Shown in pieces: positions 59,639-64,000 of a stretch of 64,000 nt of DNA. Below the pieces are notes generated by a model. The model worked only from the letters and a program-made list of their open reading frames with translations. It was not told the origin of the DNA and ran no database searches. The DNA is from Duganella sp. OV510 (lineage in GTDB: Bacteria; Pseudomonadota; Gammaproteobacteria; Burkholderiales; Burkholderiaceae_D). How positions within the stretch are numbered: position 1 is the stretch's first letter; each line of letters starts with the position of its first letter. The translations under genes were made by a program, and so were the position numbers. The stretch lies in assembly GCF_900100205.1 (NCBI RefSeq), contig NZ_FNEQ01000004.1, positions 124,001-188,000 on the forward strand, read 5' to 3'.

Positions 59639-62600
59639 TCAGGCAGCGTGCGTGACTGCTGGTTGAGGCGCTTGGACCGGCACTGGCTTGCCAAAGTCGG
59701 CCAGCAATTTGGCTTCTTTCTGCTTGGCTGCCAGCAGGTGGCGTTCCTTGACGTGGCCGTAGCCGCGGATGTCTTCGGGGATGCTGGCGATAGCGACGGC
59801 TTGCGCCAGGTTATCTGCCGTCAGCTTGGGCAGCAAGGCGGAGACGGTGTCGCGGTACTCGGCGATCAGCGCACGTTCCATCTTGCGTTCCGCCGTGTGG
59901 CCGAACGGATCCAGCGCCGTGCCGCGCAGGCCTTTGAATTTGGCCAGCACGCCGAAGGCTTTCATCATCCATGGTCCGAATTCCTTTTTGACCAGGTGCC
60001 CCTGGGCGTCGGTCTTGGCGAAGATCGGTGGCGCCAGGTGGAATTTCAGCTTGATGTCGCCGTCGAACATGCCGGCCACTTTCTGCTGGAAGGCGCCGTC
60101 GGTGTACAGGCGCGCGACTTCGTATTCGTCCTTGTAGGCCATCAGCTTGTAGTAGTAGCGCGCCACAGCTTCAGCCAGGCGGCTGCCCTTGCCCAGCTTG
60201 GCTTCTTCCGCGCGGACCTGGTCGACAAACGATTTATACTGTTTGGCATAATCGCTATTCTGGTAGGCGGTCAGCAGCTCGACGCGCCTGGCGATGATGT
60301 CGTCCAGCGTCTGAGTGCGTTTGAACTCGATCACCTTGGCCGGCGTGGTCAGCTTGGTCACCGACGCCAGGTCGTGCGCGGCGGTGCGGCCCCAGTGGAA
60401 AGCGGCCTTGTTGAAGCCTACCGATACGCCGTTCAGTTCAATCGCCTTGATCAGCGCGGCCTCGCTCAGCGGGACCTGGCCTTTCTGGAAGGCGTAGCCC
60501 AGCATGAACATATTGGTGGCGATCGAGTCGCCCATCAAGGCGGTGGCGATCTGGCCGGCATCGACAAAATCAACGTTGTCGTTGCCGCAGGCGCGGATGA
60601 TTTCACTGCGCGAGCCGGCGTCGGGGAACTGCCAGTCCGGATTCTTGACGAAAGCAGCGGTGGACGAGCCGGTCGAATTGATCATCGCGTGCGTGCGGCC
60701 TTCGCCCATGCGTGACAAGGCATCGCGCGAAGCGGTGACGATCAGGTCGCAGCCGATCACCAGGTCGGCGCTGCCGGTGCCCACGCGGGTTGAGTGCAGG
60801 TCGCTCTGGTGGTCCGCCAGCCGCACATGCGACATCACCGGGCCGCCCTTCTGCGCCAGGCCACTCATGTCCAGCACAATCGCACCCTTGTTCTCGACGT
60901 GTGCCGCCATGGCCAGGATCTGGCCGACCGTCACCACGCCGGTGCCGCCGATGCCGGTGATCAGGATGCCGAACGGCGTCTCGGTCGATGGCAGCACAGG
61001 CATCGGCAGCACGGCTTGCGGCGCCTCGCCGGTGGCGGCTTTCTTCGGCTTCTTCAGCGCTCCACCTTCCACCGTCACAAAGCTCGGGCAGAAGCCGGTG
61101 GTGCACGAGAAGTCCTTGTTGCACGAGGACTGGTTGATCTGGCGCTTGCGGCCCAGGTCCGTTTCCAGCGGCTCCACCGACAGACAGTTGGACTGCACCG
61201 AGCAGTCGCCGCAGCCTTCGCACACCGCTTCGTTGATGACCGCGCGCTTGGCCGGATCAGGATACTCGTTGCGTTTGCGGCGGCGGCGTTTTTCGGACGC
61301 ACAGGTCTGGTCGTAAATCATTGCCGACACGCCTGGCTGGTCGCGCAGTTCGCGCTGCACGTCCATCAAATCGCTGCGATGGCGCACGGTGACGCCTGGC
61401 GCCCAGTTGTAATCGGACGGATATTTTTCCGGCTCGTCGGTCACAACGATAATCGGCGATACACCTTCCGCCGCGATCTGGCGCGAGATCATGCCAGGAT
61501 CAAGCGGGCCGTCGAACTGCTGGCCGCCGGTCATCGCGACCGCATCGTTGAACAGGATCTTGTAGGTGATGTTGACCTTGGCCGCCACGGCCGCACGTAT
61601 CGCCAATATGCCCGAGTGGAAGTAGGTGCCATCGCCGAGATTGGTGAACACGTGCTTCTCGTTGGTGAACGGCGCCTGTCCCACCCACGTCACGCCTTCC
61701 GCGCCCATGTGGGTGAAGGTCGATGTCTCGCGGTCCATCCACAGCACCATGTAATGGCAGCCGATGCCGGCCAGCGCGCGCGAACCTTCCGGCACCTTGG
61801 TTGACGAGTTGTGCGGGCAGCCGGAACAGAAATACGGCGTGCGGTCGGTCTGTGGATTGGCTTTCACCGGCAGCGTTTTCAGCGCCAGCTCTTTCGCTTC
61901 CAGATACGCCACGCGCTCCTGCACACGCTTGGCCACCGGATGGTCCTTGCAGTAGTGGGCGATGCGCGAGGCGATGGCGCGGGCGATCTGCGCCGGATTC
62001 AGTTCATAGGTGGCCGGCAGCAGCCAGTCGCCGTGGCCGGTCTTGCCGTGGTTGCTCCACTCGCCGGTGTCATCGAACTTGCCGACCACGCGCGGGCGTT
62101 GGCCGTCCGGCAGGTTGTACAGTTCTTCCTTCAGCGCGTATTCGAGGATCTGGCGCTTCTCTTCCACCACCAGGATCTCATCCAGGCCCTTGGCGAATTC
62201 CTGCACGCCTTCCGCTTCCAGCGGCCAGGTCATGCCGATCTTGTACAGGCGGATGCCGATGTCGGCAGCAGCTTGCTCATCGATGCCCAGGTCGGCCAGC
62301 GCCTGGCGCGTATCGAGATACGATTTGCCGGCGGTGATGATGCCGATCTTCGGCTTCGGCGAATCCCAGATGATCTTGTTCAGCTTATTCGCGCGGCAGT
62401 AGGCCAGCGCGGCGTACCACTTGTAGCTGTTCATGCGGACTTCCATGTCCAGCACGGTGTCCGGCCAGCGGATATTCAGGCCGCCTTCCGGCAGGTCGAA
62501 GTCGGTCGGCAATGCGATCTGCACGCGGTCCGGATCGAAGTCCACCACGGCGCCGGATTCGATGATGTCGGTCACGCACTTCATCGACACCCACAGGCCG

Positions 62601-63205
62601 GTGTAGCGGCTCATCGCCCATGCGTGCAGGCCGTAGTCGATGTATTCCTGCACCGACGCTGGATACAGCACCGGGATGCCGCAGGCGTTGAGGATGTGAT
62701 CCGACTGGTGCGCGGTCGAAGACGACTTGGCCGCGTGGTCGTCGCCGGCCAGTACCAGCACGCCGCCATGCCTGGCGCTCCCCGCATTATTCGCGTGTTT
62801 GAAGACGTCGCCGCAGCGGTCCACGCCTGGGCCTTTGCCATACCACATCGAGAACACGCCATCGTACTTGGCGTCTTTGAACAGATTGGTTTGCTGGGTG
62901 CCCCAGACGGCGGTGGCCGCGAGGTCTTCATTCATCCCCGGATGGAATTTGACGTGATGTTCGTCGAGGTACTTCTTGGCCTTCATCGCCGTCATGTCGA
63001 CGCTGGTGACGGGCGAACCGCGATAGCCGGTGATGTAGCCTGCGGTGTTCAGGCCGGCCTTCAGATCGCGCTCGCGCTGCATCATCGGCAGGCGTATCAG
63101 CGCCTGGGTGCCGGTCATGAAGGCGCGGCCGCGTTCCAGCGTCCATTTATCGTCCAGCGTGATGTCGGCCGGGTCCAATAGCAAACCCTTTTGAGGTGCA
63201 TTCAT
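59639..63205 (-). CDS. Indolepyruvate ferredoxin oxidoreductase, fused type
   Basis: 1188-residue single-chain 2-oxoacid oxidoreductase. It should convert aryl- or branched 2-oxoacids to acyl-CoA using TPP, Fe-S clusters and CoA. The N-terminal pyrimidine-binding domain (GYRGSPVTSVDM) is followed by CSGCPHNSS, a TPP-binding site with GDGTYFHSG near 524 and the later NDAVAMTGGQ, and Fe-S cysteines (CEGCGDC near 661, then more ending SCTTGFCPSF). The gamma-type domain GILITGIGGTGVVTVGQ and a C-terminal DUF6537-like part follow. The start is the ATG at 63205 with GGAG nine bases away. It follows the hpd gene on the same strand. Confidence 0.95.
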   Translation of the reverse strand: MNAPQKGLLLDPADITLDDKWTLERGRAFMTGTQALIRLPMMQRERDLKAGLNTAGYITGYRGSPVTSVDMTAMKAKKYLDEHHVKFHPGMNEDLAATAVWGTQQTNLFKDAKYDGVFSMWYGKGPGVDRCGDVFKHANNAGSARHGGVLVLAGDDHAAKSSSTAHQSDHILNACGIPVLYPASVQEYIDYGLHAWAMSRYTGLWVSMKCVTDIIESGAVVDFDPDRVQIALPTDFDLPEGGLNIRWPDTVLDMEVRMNSYKWYAALAYCRANKLNKIIWDSPKPKIGIITAGKSYLDTRQALADLGIDEQAAADIGIRLYKIGMTWPLEAEGVQEFAKGLDEILVVEEKRQILEYALKEELYNLPDGQRPRVVGKFDDTGEWSNHGKTGHGDWLLPATYELNPAQIARAIASRIAHYCKDHPVAKRVQERVAYLEAKELALKTLPVKANPQTDRTPYFCSGCPHNSSTKVPEGSRALAGIGCHYMVLWMDRETSTFTHMGAEGVTWVGQAPFTNEKHVFTNLGDGTYFHSGILAIRAAVAAKVNITYKILFNDAVAMTGGQQFDGPLDPGMISRQIAAEGVSPIIVVTDEPEKYPSDYNWAPGVTVRHRSDLMDVQRELRDQPGVSAMIYDQTCASEKRRRRKRNEYPDPAKRAVINEAVCEGCGDCSVQSNCLSVEPLETDLGRKRQINQSSCNKDFSCTTGFCPSFVTVEGGALKKPKKAATGEAPQAVLPMPVLPSTETPFGILITGIGGTGVVTVGQILAMAAHVENKGAIVLDMSGLAQKGGPVMSHVRLADHQSDLHSTRVGTGSADLVIGCDLIVTASRDALSRMGEGRTHAMINSTGSSTAAFVKNPDWQFPDAGSRSEIIRACGNDNVDFVDAGQIATALMGDSIATNMFMLGYAFQKGQVPLSEAALIKAIELNGVSVGFNKAAFHWGRTAAHDLASVTKLTTPAKVIEFKRTQTLDDIIARRVELLTAYQNSDYAKQYKSFVDQVRAEEAKLGKGSRLAEAVARYYYKLMAYKDEYEVARLYTDGAFQQKVAGMFDGDIKLKFHLAPPIFAKTDAQGHLVKKEFGPWMMKAFGVLAKFKGLRGTALDPFGHTAERKMERALIAEYRDTVSALLPKLTADNLAQAVAIASIPEDIRGYGHVKERHLLAAKQKEAKLLADFGKPVPVQAPQPAVTHAA

Positions 63206-63320
63206 TGTTTTTGTCTCCAAATTTTTAGATACGCAGCGCGGCAAGGCCGGATAGGCTTTGCCGCGTGGCGCCGGTGCTCTGTCTATGTGCTTTGCTACCG
63301 GCCTGCTATTACTCTACTCT

Positions 63321-64000
<680 letters not shown>

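Noticed and set aside
63237-63265. Hairpin between hpd and the oxidoreductase gene as a terminator
   Set aside because: The stem has one mismatch and no U-run follows in the direction of transcription.

Overview
The window is a high-GC bacterial chromosome segment, most likely from an Oxalobacteraceae betaproteobacterium (Duganella, Massilia, Rugamonas or a relative). The main evidence is the tRNA-Tyr / tRNA-Gly / tRNA-Thr / tuf / tRNA-Trp / secE / nusG / rplKAJL / rpoBC block in betaproteobacterial form, together with several gene families common in that group. The genus is inferred from gene content and protein style, not from a search. I see no prophage, insertion sequence, CRISPR array or rRNA.

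Left part (1-23.4 kb). A truncated chemoreceptor gene faces a Crp/Fnr-type regulator. Next come panD, a HAMP-GGDEF diguanylate cyclase preceded by a 16-bp palindrome, and a translationally coupled pair encoding an M1 aminopeptidase and a class C beta-lactamase-like serine hydrolase. A manganese-sensing yybP-ykoY riboswitch then precedes a TMEM165/GDT1-type Mn exporter gene. That gene overlaps the end of an 8.7-kb ndvB gene (cyclic beta-1,2-glucan synthase) on the opposite strand. Upstream of ndvB lie a long perfect hairpin, a three-domain cysteine desulfurase / dead metallo-beta-lactamase / rhodanese fusion, and a divergent Lrp/AsnC regulator. HPP-CBS and DUF885 genes follow.

Middle part (23.4-40.6 kb). 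A hot-dog thioesterase gene diverges from an orphan 7TM histidine kinase gene. The kinase gene ends tail-to-tail with a winged-helix / degenerate nucleotidyltransferase gene. A small secreted unknown follows. The transcription-translation block then runs on the minus strand from tRNA-Tyr down to rpoC. It carries recognisable promoters (a near-consensus one before tRNA-Trp), structured intergenic RNAs and a shared bidirectional terminator after rpoC.

Right part (40.8-64 kb). A MASE1-PAS-GGDEF-EAL protein gene and a receiver-HD-GYP gene end tail-to-tail, so c-di-GMP synthesis and breakdown are encoded side by side. Next come a membrane J-domain protein and a MidA-type methyltransferase. The methyltransferase gene sits 24 bp from a divergent pteridine/tRNA-thiolation cluster (folM, folB, ttcA). 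A toxin-antitoxin pair follows in which the antitoxin is intact and the ParE-like toxin has a one-base deletion. Then come a small unknown, an M14 carboxypeptidase, an S41 lipoprotein protease with a Thr-Pro repeat, a LysR/MFS divergent pair, a TonB-dependent receptor, a fused indolepyruvate ferredoxin oxidoreductase and the end of 4-hydroxyphenylpyruvate dioxygenase. The last two both act on aromatic 2-oxoacids.

Most of the window is ordinary core chromosome. The observations most worth checking are the sulfur-enzyme fusion with its lost metal site, the broken toxin beside a live antitoxin, the 28-bp hairpin and short palindrome upstream of ndvB, the degenerate nucleotidyltransferase beside the orphan kinase, and the Mn riboswitch.
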